In this document: piece by piece, positions 40,858-55,539 of the stretch
Layout of the letters: the number at the start of each line of letters is the position of its first letter
Position numbering within the stretch: position 1 is the first letter of the stretch
Source of the DNA: Gracilaria gracilis
Taxonomy: Eukaryota > Rhodophyta > Florideophyceae > Gracilariales > Gracilariaceae
Reading direction: 5' to 3'
NCBI GenBank assembly: GCA_030374805.1
Contig: JARGSG010000004.1
Coordinates: 992,001-1,056,000, forward strand
DNA length: 64,000 nt
Notes under the pieces: generated by a model
Database searches by the model: none
Seen by the model: only the letters and a program-made list of their open reading frames with translations
Told to the model about the DNA's origin: nothing
Program-made: the position numbers and the translations under genes

Positions 40858-42299
40858 CCCTTTCTTCCTCTTGGGTCTTGCCCAAGCATTGTTGCTGTTG
40901 AATCGTTATTTTTATTTTGTTACTTTCAACTAAAGCAAAAAAGTTATGCGTTCCCAATTTAGGTTTTAGTTACCATAGAGGTGCGATACGCCGCGAGACA
41001 GAAGCCGCGAAAAACGCCCCCCTCTTTTTCCCTAGCAAAACTCAATATCATTGAACTATCATTAATTGGTAATTGAAAATGACCCTTGTCATTAAAATGT
41101 CAACGCACTTCCATGCAAGTTAAAATTTTCAAAATCACATTCAAGGAATATTCATTGAACTTAGGCCTTCATGACAATTCCATGAGTTTGTTCCCCTTCC
41201 AATTACGGTTTCAGTGCCCTTGTATGTTAGTTAATTTAAATCTCCATTTCTGCTTGTTTAGCGAGTTCTGCCTGGGCTTAAGCCAGGGTACCACGATGGA
41301 TGAAAGTGGTATCTTTGAAGGTAAGTTTGTTTGATTATCATCCATCTTGGTGCTTTCAGTATTGCTTACCGTGCTCGTAGCGGATGCGCCACCTCTTTGG
41401 CGCAGCGAGCGTTTCGGCCTCCCCTTGAGGTCAGAAACTGAACAGACTCTGGTGGACAGGAGCCAGCAATGTACCAAGAAATTTTGGCATGGCCTCTGAC
41501 CATGCATGGGTGCATGTGCGGTGCTTTACCCTGGAGGTTACACGCAAGGTGATTCAGATAATTTGACCGGGAAATTACCCCTTCGTATAGTAGTGAAAAC
41601 TCAGAAACCCCTTTTGGTCTGTATCTCGATAACCAAGCGGATACAGAGGCTGAGAATGGCCGATTCGAGAGCCCGGTACAGCCAAAATACTTAGTTTTTT
41701 TGACCATGTCGGTACGCACTCCCTCCACATAATAGTTTACACCGAATCGGGTCCTCCGCACGGCGCACCATAGGCATTGCGCGTGACCTCTACAATGAAG
41801 AGATCTAATTTTTGGAAGGTCTGTACCATATGGTTTTTTGTGTGTGGTGCCCGCGTTAACACGCGTGTCACGCGCGTGCATGACACATGTACAATGGCGC
41901 GTAGATCTTAAACACCATCACGTTCCGTGTACGTACCGATTGTGGAAGAATTGTTTGTCTTGCATCACCTTCTTAGTAATTGCCGACTATCCACTTCGGT
42001 TTCGTCATCACGATGCTTTTTCGCCTTCCTTAAGGGACTGCATGACCTATAATGTTTACCCATTATTCTGCCTGTTCTATCCATTTTGCTTCCAGTACCG
42101 TCCCTAGAAAGGGTATAGTATGGTCAAGGGCGGCTCGGCGGCATCACCGTCGGCGCCAAAGCCATTCCAGCGTACCGTATAATTCAGACCTTCTTGGTCA
42201 CTGCGGTGACCTACAAGGCGTTCCACTGGGAACTAATTAGAAACCTTAGACGGTATATCTTTACCATTTTGGTTTAGAAGAGTATCTGTAACACTAGGG
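40858..42299. other. No gene recognised
   Basis: Short ORFs on both strands show no recognisable similarity. A CG-rich inverted motif (ACGCGTGTCACGCGCGTG) lies at about 41861-41878. This could be untranslated or LTR sequence of a neighbouring gypsy fossil. Confidence 0.35.
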
Positions 42300-45200
42300 G
42301 CTGGTGCTTCTTGTAAAGCAGCAATCGTAATTCCCGCGGGTAGTACTTAGTTTGGGTCGTCACCCTGTGCTTCATCGTTACTCTCAATGGGTATTTTGTC
42401 TTCTCTGGGCTGAGTTCTCAGAACAACCGCTTGTGGGTGATCCTCTGATTCTCCGCGCTTTTTTATGGCTTGAGCACCATTTTGGTTTACCGTTACTGTA
42501 TGGTCGGTTGCGTGCACTAGCTTGACAAATCCCGATGATATCAAAAGAAGCTTAGAGGTGATATCTCTATCGATAGATTCATTATCGGCTTCATCACCCT
42601 GTTGTGGTTGAGATACTTTCGGAAGGATTTCAATAAAGGCATGTAGACCCGGCGTAGACGTTACCACTTCGATTACTTTTCGGTCGTAGTCTTTTTTGTA
42701 CCGCTTTTGGAATGCTGGGAGCTTGCTCTCATCATATTTGAGAGCAAGCCTCAACATCAAAAGGGTACTCCGTTTGACCTGTGGTGGTGCAAGTGAAACG
42801 GTGGCTTCTTGTACTAAAGGGTCTTTTTCGAAAACAATACCTAGTGGGTGTCTTGACAATTCTAGATGGAACGGCGTAGTCTGCGTCGCTCGGTGAACTT
42901 GAAGTTTATATGCGTACGTCTAAAGCTGCATGAGCTCGTCCCAAACACTTTGGTGTGCTTCCGTATAGTGGCGTAATCTAGGAACCAGTGCCCGGAAAAA
43001 GCGCTCCACTCCCCCATTCGTTTGCGGATGATAGGCCGTGATGAAGTAGTGGTTTATACTCAAGATGTTATGAGCAGTTTCAAAGAACTTCGAAGCTACG
43101 TCCGAACCATTGTCGATACGTAGACGAATCGTTGCACCATATGGATAAATCCAGTTGTTGTAGAAAGCCACTGCGGGGGACCTAGACTTTGTTTCCTTCA
43201 AGGGTATCGCTCGAGTGAGCTTCGAGAACCTGTCGGTGATTACGATGATGTACTGATATCCCCTTGTGGTTTTCGATAATTGACCTCTAAGGTCCACTGC
43301 GACGAAATCGAGAGAATCTGCAGCGCGAAATAGTTGTAATTGTTTCCTATGCTTGCGGAGACCTCCACGGGTTCGTACGCACGCCTAACACTGAACTAAA
43401 AAGGTATAGATACCATGAGCCATATGGGGCTAGTAATAACCCTGCTTCAAGTTGTAATACATTACCTTAGCTCCAGGGTGTCGTGATAGCCTTAGGTATT
43501 GTGCCAGATATAGCACCCCAGAGCACAGCACCTTGGTCATCACCTCGGAAAGAGAACCATCGATTGAAGCTTGCCTGATAACGAAACCATTTCGGTCGAA
43601 GTCAAAATTTGACTCTTTCATACCTACTTGGTGCATGAGAGAGCGACAATAGACAACTTTTGCTTGCTCTCTCAAGAGTTTCTCACGTGCTATCGGTAGG
43701 ACATATGTTTACTCAAGGGCGAGTATTTCCGGAGTGATGGTATCACTAAAGCACGTAACCTCTTTGGGTACGGTCCAGTAACCTTTTAAGGTATCATTAT
43801 CACAAAAAGGGTCTGTAGAGATGATAAAACATCAGATATCATCTTCTACCGGTTTGGCATACAGAACATCTATGGTAATGCCAGACATGGCGTCAGCGAC
43901 GTTTTGCTTGATACTTGGAAGGTACTGTACATCGTCTTCCAACTCCGAAAGACGTTAGCGCCATCGAGCAAGTCTGCCTGATGCGTCAAGGAGACCGACT
44001 ATCTACAGTAGATAATCAGGGTTGATTCCAATTTTAAACCGTTCACTATACAAGTAGACACGAAGCATAAATATGCTTCAGACCAATGCTCTCCGTTCCT
44101 TTTCGGTTACCAGTTTGGGCATCAGAGACGTCGGTATCCAATATGTATGGTGGACCAGCTTTCGGTAAAGACAAGATGGGAGGTGTCAAGAACGCATCTT
44201 TCAGCGCCTCGAGCGCGTCCATCTTTTCATTGATAAGTCATTTAAACCATGTAGTTTGGCCTTTTAGCAGCTTTCTGTTGAGGAGAACCGGTATCTTGGC
44301 CAATCGCGTGATAAACCGGCGGTGAACATTGCAAAAACCTATAAAAGATCATATTTCCGTTTTGGACGTGGGGGGCTTCGCTTTCTGAACGGCTTGGATA
44401 TTCCAGGGCGTCACTTCTAACCTTCTACTGGTGATAATTAGACGAAGATATTCTACCTCTTTGGTGAAGAATTTGCACTTGCGGAGCTTCAGCGTTACTT
44501 CAGACTTCTTTAAAAGGTTTAGAACTTCCCCAACATGGTGGAAGTGTTCTTCTACAGTTCTGGAATATAACATTACATCACCGATGTACCCCAGAGTGGT
44601 TCCCAACTTCACCTTCGAAAGGATTATGTCTCGCGCCATTTGAAAGGTAACTGGAGCATTCCGCAACCCCAAAAACATGCGCGTAAAGCGGAACAACCCA
44701 GTGTGGCAAGTAAACGTAGTTTTGTCCTTGTCTTTTTCCCTGATAGTTACTTGCCAATAACCATAATTGGCATCGATCGTAGTAAAGATCTCGGCCTTGC
44801 CCAACGAATCTATACACTCATGCATTCTAGGTATTTGGTACGAATCTCTGACGGTCATACTATTCAATCTTATGTAGTCTACACAGAACCGCAGACAGAT
44901 ATCGTTCTTCTTTTTGACCAGAACTAAAGGGCTGGTCTAGTCTGCATTTGCGGGTTTTATTCCAACATCATGGAGCGTTCGCTTGACCTCATTTTGCTCA
45001 ACCTCACTGTCTTTCAAACCTGCTCGGTAAGGCTGCTCGTAAATTGGTCTGTAGCTAGGAACCATATCAATACATTGCTCTGTAGCCTCAATTTGGCTTA
45101 AATGGCTAGATCACATGCGTTCAAATTCTTCTAAGAGACTTAAGATCCGGTCGCGGAGAGCATGATTCTCCTCACCGATATGGAAATTTCCTCTCCAATT

Positions 45201-47750
45201 CCAAAAATTGCCTTGACATTTCTGTGAATGAAGTTGGTCCCTAGGATATAGTCTGTCGCCAGACGATTCAATACAAAGAAATTGAGCTTCACCTTCAAGG
45301 TTCCAAGCCGTACTATGGTGGTCACCATTTCTCTAAGGTGTAGTTGGCGCTCATTAACGTCCAAAAATTGGTTGATAGTCGGGGCATGCCGAATGTTCCT
45401 CAAGACAGCATCGAGGATGACGAGATCGTATAGAACGTTCGGACCAGTGCCGGTATCGAGTAGACACGGAACAGGGACGTGTAGTTAATTGAGAAAACTT
45501 ACTGAAGCCTTAAATTTATAGTACTTCATCAGACACACCACATTGGGTACATATGATTCTTCTTTTCCTACCTTTAAGGGGTCCCGTCCCTGTATCGATG
45601 GGCCTTCCAACTCACGGTTAGGGATAGCCCCTACGCTAACCGTTCGGCGTTTTCCTGCTGCTCCGGAGTGGAACTGTCCTTCTTTTGGATTGGAGTTTCC
45701 TCGACGAGATGAACCTGAGATGGTGATGATTAAGCTTGTACCCTCCTTCCAGATCCATGTAGGCTATGTTGGTTTTGCTGCCTGGAACTGATTAGATTTT
45801 CTCGCACCCTTGGGGGTAATTTGTCAAATATGTTCGCCAGACAGTCTGGCGATAAACAGAGCCAGAAAACTAATCCACCTGTATGAGGATCCCGCATTGC
45901 CATAGAGGTAGGTCTGGTAACCGGATTGTTCGATGCTGTAGCATATGAGGGTGCTCGCGAACCACCCGTTGAGGTTTGTTGAGTGCTCGCTGCACTTGTT
46001 GGCAACCTTACTGAAGCCGGTGGTACTGTCGACGACCAATTACCAATAGAGGTGGCTCGTGAATGAGCCAGCGGTTTAGTCAAGAGATGAACCGCCATCC
46101 CTGTTCGTACGCGAATGAGCGAATCACCCTCTGAGGTAGTGCTTTTTTCTAGCTCCAGTACTGATCGTTTCAGTTTTTCCTTTGAAGTATGGGGCGCCGA
46201 AGGCTTCTTTCCATTACGAAGAGTGTCGCAGAGCCCCTGGTCATAACGAGCAAGATAGTTACAATCCACCTTACGGTTGTTTGCCACACAGTTGGGTACC
46301 TGCGAACAGATTTCTTTGTCGACATTGTCGGCAAAGAGCGACTTTAACCTACTAGTGGTAAAGACATTACCGCACCGGGTGGCCAGATTCCAGATGCCCA
46401 GCGAGAATTTCATTTCAGTTTGGCTAGAGCGCTGGCGATATGCCGGCACCTCAGCGTAACCTTCTTGGATAATCTCATCGGTAGCTTAAGTTTCCAGAAT
46501 AAAATTAACCACTTCTGGGTAGGTCTCTAACATCTCTGTTCCCTTTTCATCAACCGCCAGGGTATTTTTAATGAGCCTGTCTTGCAGAAAGTGGTAAGCT
46601 TGACCTTCAAGGTATAACTGGAATAACCACATGACAGCATCTTCGTAAAAATTATTTTGGTCACATGCAATCTTGAACTTCTGTACACACTCAACTACCA
46701 CACTGGGATCATCACCTGTGAGGGTAGTATCACCCATCTACTATCTGAGCTTCTTGTGATGCTTGGTGATATTCTGCATAACCTCTTGGGTAAAAACAGA
46801 GGATCGGTTTGTCAACCTATGTGACCTGTAATCAACCGCTTAGGTGAACAGATTATTCAGCGGCTGACGTACCTCTAGGGTTGTATCGGTGTCCGAATCC
46901 AAGTCGGACGATTCGTACAGTTTCTTCTTATCTTCACCTTTTCTTTTTGACTACTTCTTCGTCAACATGTTCTGTTTCTTCTTGCGTCCACCTTTACGGT
47001 CACCCTCCAATGATGAACCAGTATCGGTATCGGAGCTAGAGGATTCGGGTCAGAGTCGTAGCTGCCTCTTTCCTCCTTTTCGTCCTCCTTTCCTTACCCT
47101 TGCGGTTTCTTCTTCGTCACCGCTCCTCCGGGTTAGAAAATTCGTCTTAAGGTTCACCAGTCCTAGTGTCCTTTCGAACGTTACCTCCAATGGGTGGCAA
47201 GTACATTTCTCGAGGGCCCATCTCTATATGGCTCTCTCGAGCTTGCTTTAAACCTTGTTGGTAGGCACTATCGGCCAGAATTGTTTTGATTGGTGCTTAA
47301 GACTCTGCAGGGATCTCTTCTGGTACGCAAGCGACCATATTCACCCCAGGGTTTTTTGTTTCTGGCATCCCTTTGGAGACGCAAAGGTTTTGCGCCATTC
47401 GGTAGATGTGCTCCCGAGCGCCTGTGAAAAGGTATGTTTCAACCAATTTAGGTATGCACTGAGAGAGCTTTTGCATCGCTCGGTAAACCCCCAAGAGAGC
47501 AACGGCATCCATTTCAATATAGGTCATAGCTTCATTAATCGTAGCGGAAGAAAGGGCTTTCGCTCGGTATTCCAATTGGCGCCAAAGTTGTTCAACCGTT
47601 GTCGGCAGATCTTGAATAGGTTCAAAATCCAAAGAAGGCTGAGTTCCCGTACCATTTCAGGTTCACACCCGAGGTTGTCGGAGCAGCTCCTCGGAATTAT
47701 CTGGAATAGTTTTGGCAGCTGAAGCCGCAGCAGAACCCTTGTGGCTAGAT
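42300..47750 (-). mobile_element. Ty3/gypsy retrotransposon fossil, minus strand
   Basis: Parts in order on the reverse strand: gag-like (about 47.6-45.7 kb), protease region (about 45.4-45.1), reverse transcriptase (about 44.9-44.3), RNase H region, zinc-binding and core integrase (43.7-42.9), and integrase C-terminal region (42.9-42.3). The order is that of Ty3/gypsy. Broken in many places (about ten or more), hence old. The 0.82 kb repeat at 47907-48742 lies just beyond its 5' side and might be its LTR; no partner LTR was found on the other side. Confidence 0.8.
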
Positions 47751-47906
47751 GGCGCGCTAGAGCTACGAGTAATCCTTGTAGGTCTTCCCACAGTGACCAA
47801 TAGTGGTATTCAATTGCTTCGCGAGTATTCCTACGAAACTAAATAATTTTGTGAACTTCTAGAATCTTTTCGAAAGCCTTCTGTTTACCCGTAAAGGTGC
47901 GACAAA

Positions 47907-48742
47907 TGAAAAGCAGCGCATTCTCGAGCAACGCGTTCTTGCGGAGTTTACCGCGCATGCGAGTCATATGGAGTGTGAAGGAGCTACACCACAAGGAAGG
48001 AAATTATGACCAGTTTATCTACCGGTACTTTATGGTGAAAGGACCTCAATTGGTATTAGTAATGAGTGGTGTGGCAGTGTGTAGGATAGTACACGTGTAC
48101 TTGTGCAGGCTGCCCGTCCATTAGATTATTTCTATCTATCTATTAATTTAGTTATTACACTACTGTGCAGGACTTCCGACAATAACTCCTTAGGTGTATG
48201 AGTTCGGGCAGTCCCGGGCAAGTACACACAAACAAGCGAGTGTTCGGCTCTGACTCAGGAACCCCTGGTGTACGATATCCTCCTTGTTGATAGTCGGCTC
48301 CTTCAGTACGAGTAGTCATCACCTTTGGAAGCGAACAGCACGCCCCAGCGCCAGGGGTTTAGAGGTTTTAGGGTTTTAGTGTTATCAGTGTTTCTGTACT
48401 GTTTTTGTCGCGGTTTAACCGGTTTCCCACACCCGGATTACCGATGTTGCCCGTTTGCCCTCTCCCTGCTTTTTCTTACCTGGTCTCGCATCCTGAGGTC
48501 CCCGGTACCACTCCTTTGAGGACCATTCACCTTGGGTGGCGTCATCGATCCACCCCAGGGTGAACCTCTCCAATTCCAGATCCTCGGATCCTTGCCACCC
48601 TCGCTCCGCTCGTCAAGACGGTGGGTCCCGGTTTTACACCCGGTTAACCCATCCATCCCACGAGAGGCCTTGTTTGCTCAGCTACCCAACCTGTGAGGAA
48701 GATACCAAACATCTTCTTGTGTTTTTCCCGTCTGGGTTTGCA
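47907..48742. repeat. LTR-like repeat, copy B (about 0.84 kb)
   Basis: TG...CA-bounded repeat homologous to 29434-30256 and 57613-58431. With copy C it brackets the plus-strand gypsy fossil. It also lies at the 5' side of the minus-strand fossil, so its ownership is ambiguous. Confidence 0.65.
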
Positions 48743-48989
48743 CTACCAACTGTCCTCCCGACTTAGAAGACGTTGACCTTATACAGATACCCGGTACTGA
48801 CAACGGATCAATCCGGGTTGAATATTCTGCCTGGAACATCGGTACTGCCAGTGAATTTTCCCTGCTTCTAGGCTATGTAAGCCTAGAGAAGTAGTTGGGA
48901 CTGTAACCCAGTAAGCGTGTTGCCATCCCATGCCCTGTATTGGATTCTTGGTTAACTATGCTGAGTATGGATCGCTCATTTGAGATTAT

Positions 48990-51900
48990 TCCATTTGGTT
49001 GGTTCTAATGATTTTTTCCAGTTTCTGGCTTTCCTCACTCTCGGGTAACGATGGGCCCGGCTAAGCGTTCTCACGACCGCAATGCTGGCCCATCCAAACC
49101 CCGCTCGGCGGATGCTGATGTACCCGCGGCACGCGGTCTGTCCATGAGAATTCCGATGGTATCGAAAAAAAATCCGGAAGCCAGAAGCAGTCGTCAAAGT
49201 CGTCGTTGCCTCCAGTGGCTGAGTTCTCAAATGCTCTGGTAAAAGGGCCCGACACTGCTGCTGCAGGTAATGATGTGCTCGTTGGAGAGTTGCAGGTGAA
49301 TGTCCAGTCTCTAAATGCTCATATTTCTGTGCTGCATAGCTCTCATTCTGCACTCGTCACCGAGGCAATACAATCCGTATGACGATTGATGCCAACCTCT
49401 TCGGAGGTGTCCAACTACGGAGCTCCCGTCTACCACGCATGCCTCGTTCGAAACGGATAATCAGCTGCTGTACGCAGATCGTCCTCACAGACGCATGCCC
49501 CGGGTTCCATACGCTACTGATAATCGCTTAAAGAGGCAGGAAAAGGTGGTCCCCCGCGTGGTAAAGTTTCACGACAAATGGATGCCCGAGACTGCTTCCA
49601 GATTGATCTGTCACCTGTGCTCAACCCACTAGCATGTGTCGTCGGAGTGTACTCTCACCTTGAAGGAAATTACCAAGATTGTGGTTTATTACGAAGCCCT
49701 GACGCCAGAAGGACCGACATCCATACCTGCAACCGCATATCTGCGTGCAAAGATCGAGTTTCCTCGTACGATTTCCCCATCCAATGCTGTGGTGTCGCAA
49801 CAGACGGGGTTTTCTAAGATCCCTGCTTCATCGGTTTAGTCCACTACTGCTTTCATTCCTGCAGGCACGGATAGTTCTGTCGCTGCTTCACAGGCCGCCC
49901 CACCGGCGAACGCAGTGCAGAACGCCGTTCCCGTTAGAAAGGGTACCACACGAGAAACTGAGTGGAGTCTATATTGGAGGGGGCCCGAGTCGAGGTTATC
50001 GGCGCCCGAGATGTCAAAACCTCGCTCCCTGTTCAAAATTCTTTCGATGAAACCCTTGGACACCGCAGACGTCGAATCTACCACCAGTATATGGTTCGTC
50101 ATATGTCCATGCTGTATACAGGTGCTAGCCCCAATTTTCTTTTTTGAATCGTTGTTACTTCTGGAAGTGCGTTCTCGTATTCGTCATGGACCCGTTATGG
50201 ACGTAGCAGGCGCTCACAATAACTATCTGAAGACTGCAGGTATGGTTTCACTCGCCGTAAGGATTGGAAACTGTGTTGTACAGCTCGAGTTCATCTTCTG
50301 TAAGACGCTAGCTGCCCCCAGTATCCTGGGATGTGACTTCTGCGATCGATACGTCGAGGAAATACGCCGGCGTTTGCTTGAAGTCGAAATGGAGGATGTT
50401 TCGGTAGTACCGATTGTTCTTCGCCCGCTTAGGAGTTGTTAATACAAATTGGTATTACTTCCAGCCCACCTACAGTATTCGTCATATCCGAAAAAGTCGC
50501 CGAAGCTACTTGTTGCACGGACGGTGGCGATCCCACCAGAATCCCAAATGATGTTAGAGGTTACAGATGCACCCATTGGTCTAAGGGTTGTCCAACCACT
50601 CACCTCTTTTACAAGAAGTATCAGCTTGCCCTGGCAAATGGGGCCGTCCAGATATATGATGGGCGCGCTTTTCAGGTTTTGATAGCGAACTTTGCCAAGG
50701 AGCCTCAGTGCCTGGCGAAAAACCAAGTCGTAGGTGCTGTGCTTCCACACCCTACGGCTTTAATACCTACAAAGGTGTCAGCCGCTGAAGTAATTGGGAT
50801 CGTCGAACCTGCAAAGGCCAGGGATAATGCTTCACATAAAAAGGGGGAGGAAGAAGTCATCTCTCCTTTCAAGGAGGCTGCATGCACGAACGATTCAGAA
50901 AACAAGGCCACTGCACGAGTTACCATAAACTCGACCCTGTAAAAGAGTTAGAAGAGTTAGACCTTGACCATGTGCCGGAGTGTCATCTTCAGAAAGTACG
51001 GGAAATGTTACGTGAGCTCAACCCAATATGGGATGGATCTCTTGTAGAGATCACAAGAACGGAACACCGGATTGATTTTCTACCCGATTCGAGACCAGTT
51101 TCTCAACACCGATGCAAGGAAGGCCCCAAAAAAAGGGAAGAATAACAATTGCAAGTGGATAAAATGCTCCGCGCAGGCGTGATTGAGGCAGCTCAATCGC
51201 CGTGGGCATCTTTAGTGGTACTGGCTCCGAAACCTGATAGGTCCTGGCCTTTCTGCATCGACTAACGTCGCTTGAACGCAGTCTCTGTGAAAGACGTGTA
51301 CCCCGGACCCCGTACGGGCGATTGTATTGATTTTCTCGGCGAAGCCATAGTGTTCTTCACGTTGGATGCGAACTGGGGGTACTGGCAAGTACCTGTCCGA
51401 CTGGAAGAACGGGATAAGACGGCCTTCGTCTGCCACTCAGGGTTGTACCGCTTTAAGTATATGCCATTTGGGCTGACAAACGCCCCCGCTACCATTCAGC
51501 GCGCTTTGGATATCCTTCTTGCTCGGTTCAAGTGGCGGAGTTGCCTCGTCTATCTTGAAGATATCAATGTATTTTACAGTAATTTGAATGACCTCGTGGA
51601 CCACGATCGTGAGATCGTGACCACGCTCCGCGATGCATGAATCTCTCTAAATTTGAGGAAGTGTGAGTTTTTCACCGATTTGGTTAAGTATGTTGGGCAT
51701 ATCAATCGTCCTGGACGCTTAATGATCGCTGATGCGTTCGTCAAGTCGCTCAAAGAGGCTAGAAGCCTGACAACTCAAATGGAAATTCGCTCCCTTTTAG
51801 GGCTATGCACCGTCTACCGACGATTCATACATCGCTCTGCAAAGATTGCGGGACCTCTCAACGACCTTTTGAAGAAAGGGCAGCAACCAAAACTGCTACC

Positions 51901-54900
51901 CCTTGCTCCCACGCAAGCGGAAGATTTCGAATCTCTTAGAGAGGCAGTTACCTCTGCACCGATCTTATCGTTGCCAAAAACAGGTTTAATTTACACTATT
52001 GACACGGACTCTAGTGAATACCAAATCCGGTGTGCATTGCTTCAAACCACCACCCTACCCCCCGACAGGAGCGAAATTTCATTGGATATCGGTCCAGGTC
52101 ACTCAACGTTCATGAACGGAACTACTCGGTATCCGAGAAGGAATGTCTCGCCATGGTATGGGCATTGCAAACGCTTCGACCATATCTCATGGGTGTACAA
52201 TTCACAGTTAATACGGATTACTCCGCATTCCGAAGGTTAATGTCCGTCACGGAACCTTCTGGCCACTTAATGCGTTGGAGACTACGGCTCGCCGAATTTG
52301 AGTATGAAGTCTCTTACAAAAAGGGAAGTCTGGACGCCCAGGCGGACGCTCTTTCACATTTAGGAACGGAAGGTGAAGCCCTGCCCGTTGACGACGATGA
52401 TGAAGATATCCCTTGTTTCCTACTCCAGGATGACTCGGACTACGACCTGATTTCGGACAACGTCTGTGCCGATATTCTCGTAGCAGTCGGTGAGGATCCG
52501 GCCCACTGTTAATTTGCGCCGATCACTCCCGAGGAAATGATACGTGAATGGCACGGAGACCAGTTTTTTTACGAAAATTCGCGCCCAGTTTAATAGCAGT
52601 GCCGATATTCCTTTTGGGGTTGACTCCCAAGGTTACTTGGTAAGGACCTTCCAGCCTTCCTCACAAATCGTGGTTCCACATTCCCTCAAATCGAGAGTTC
52701 TACACCTCTCTCATGTTTCGAGGTTGGCTGCTCACCCTGGTGCAAGGAGACTGTACACGACATTACGCTGGGACTTCTACTGGCCCGCACTAGCGTTGGA
52801 TTGCTACGCAATCGTGCGGTTGTGTACTCATTGTGCTCGAGAACGAGTTAAACTACGACGCCATGCGAAGAAGTTAACCCTGTTCCTGGCATGGGCCCCT
52901 CTCGAGTTTGTTGCTATCGATATTCTCGGTGAGTTCCTCTGGACTTCCCGTGGAAACAAATAACTTCTTTTCATAATGGATCACTTTTCTAAACCAATTC
53001 GGACGATCCCGTTGAAAAAGATAACAGCACGAAGCGTCGCTGAAGCCTTTGTTCGAGATTGGGCTTTAATTCACGCCCCACTGGTTAATCTCCTCTCGAA
53101 CAACGGACCTCAATTTGTTGCGAGCTTTTTCCAGAATGTCTGCAGGATACTTGATGGGGAGAATTTGTTCACAACGACGTACCAACCCCAATGTAATGGG
53201 CACGTGGAGCGGTTTACCCGAACGTTGTTGTCTACGTTGCGTGCATATACGACTGCTGACCCCCCAAACATGGGACTTGTACACGGATACGGTCACTTGT
53301 GCGTACAACACGCAGGCTCACAGAGTTACTGGTTTATCCCCCTTTGAACTAGTTCTCTCACGGCCACCACCGCCGGTTGCAGTTAAACCTCAGCTGACGC
53401 TGGATAAGCCTCCGTCTACGACTGATCATTACATTCAATGGAAGAATTGGCATGCCACAATGGTGAAATTTGCGATGGGGAAGGCACAACTCGCTTACAA
53501 GGAGAATTTTGATGTCCGAATCCGTCGTCCACTTCCCTCGTTAGAGAAAGGACAACTCGCCTTTGTCAGAAAAGAGTACTATACCCCTGAAAAGGAGAAA
53601 CGCCACAAACTCTCGCCTATTGAGGATGGTCCCTAAAAGTTCATCTCAGTGAACGATGACACAGTGGTACTGGAAGTGGGTAATACCCACGAACGCTTTT
53701 CTCGTGATCGTGTGGTACAAGGCCCCAACCCGTGCACGGAAGTTATTACTAACGCCCGAGCTCCGGATGGTCAATCCACCAACACTCTCCATGAAGGCAT
53801 GGCTTTCTATCACAAAAGAGTTGCGCAATCCTCTCGAGGACTTTCAGACATACCGATTATATCGAAGCTACCTAATTCTTAGGATTCTCTGACTCTAAAG
53901 CGCTCTCGCTTTCGATCGGCGGTCGAACCGCAATCGAGTGCCAAATTACCACCCCACGTCGCTCCAACTCAGAAAAGAGAGTAAATGGTCCGCTTGGTAG
54001 CGAAAAATACACCGTTTTCGCGATGTTTATCTGCTGCTCGAGCTTCACGGTTACCTGAAGTGAAAAAAGACCTGGTTCCATCTAGGGCGGTTCTGGAATG
54101 GATATACCCGTTGTCGGGTCTGCGACTCCGCAATCGCGCGTTGAGAATACCAAAAATATCCAACCCTCCGAGGGGGACAGCTGTCTTGTCAATAACATTA
54201 ATCCACTGAATACCGATGTTGCTCCACCTCAGCTTTCTGAAAATGATCCCTCTGTCAAAGAAGTGTCGTCAGAAGAATCTGTTCAACAACCTCCATCACA
54301 AGAGACAACTGTTGACCTCACTCACAAGGCACCCTCGACACAGTCGTAAAAGAGCCTGCTCAGCTCGCCTCCGAAAGGAAGTATGGACACAGGACAACTG
54401 GATATTTGCTTGAAAGATTCACTGGATGCTCCACCGTCGCATACCGTCCAAGACGTGTGGACCTCAACTGCCACGAAGGCACAAAAGAAAGAAGTTACTG
54501 CAGACCCTGGGGTAGGAACACTTTTAGCCAGGAAGGTTCGACACACCATGAAGCGGAAAAATCTCATCGCCAAGTGGGCTCGCGTGACTCAGTTTCATCA
54601 ATCGTCGAGGAGTGTCTACCAAGTACCCGTCAGAACGGTACAATCTACCCTAACCGGAAGTACATCATGAAAGAGCAGTCTCACGCCCCACTAACGGGAG
54701 TGAGCCACTATGCACGTGCAGGAGACCCAAATGAAAACGTTTTACATAGGGAAAGTGCCGTGCACCACCACACAGTAGAAGCTCTCCGTCGCAACTTTGC
54801 ATTGCTGTCATTACCCGCCAAGTTAGGTCACGTGAACAGGCGCGCGCCCTTGCCACAGAACCGTTCCTCCGTCACGAACCTTCGCGGACACGACGAGATC

Positions 54901-55310
54901 GGCTGAGCACCTTTGCGTCCGGAACCTGGCCACCTGGTGAAGAATCACCCGCGCAGAGGAGTTCAGTCCCTTCAGCTGAAAAGGCTCGGCTCTTCCAGCG
55001 CTGGCACTAGACCCACCAGCCGCGCTGGTACCATTACCGGCAACGCCGTCAGGAACTAGCGTGGAACAGACGATCTCAAGAATCGAGAGGCGGGATGTGT
55101 ACCCGAAGGAGTTTGTCATCGACCATATCGTTGCGCGAGGCTATCACCCAGACGGGCATATCCAATACAAATTTCATTGGTATGGATACCCGCCGTCTAG
55201 TGACACGGACGAGCCAGTAGAACATTAACCCCGATCGAAGATCGTGCAGTACCATCGCCGTTTAAAACCAGAAGTACCCAGTACGATCAACCAAGCCTTT
55301 GTGCGATAAC
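48990..55310 (+). mobile_element. Ty3/gypsy retrotransposon fossil with chromodomain, plus strand
   Basis: Parts in order: gag-like (about 49.05-49.9 kb), protease region (50.0-50.4), reverse transcriptase (50.9-51.64), RNase H (51.65-52.5), zinc-binding and core integrase (52.55-53.4), a long variable region, and a chromodomain-like end (55.08-55.28) with the usual FVIDHIVARGYH and FHWYGYPPSS pattern. This is the layout of chromovirus-type gypsy elements. Less decayed than the minus-strand neighbour but broken in roughly ten places. A purine-rich stretch follows at 55.38-55.55 kb. Flanking repeats B and C could be its LTRs, though a further minus-strand fossil lies before C. Confidence 0.8.
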
Positions 55311-55539
55311 AAACCGATCGGATCAAACCACGACATTGTCGACGCTCACACTCCGGTGTGACACCGTCGTCGCCCTCACTGATACCAAAGAAGACGTAAA
55401 GCTCAGGAAGGGATGGAGGGCGCCAAAAGGAGACCTCAGAAGAGAAAAAGGACCACTATGACAGAGAGGATGGCATCTCGAGAAGAGAAGATGAAGGAGA
55501 AGCCTCGAGAAAAAAAGATGAAGAAGAAAAGACAAGATA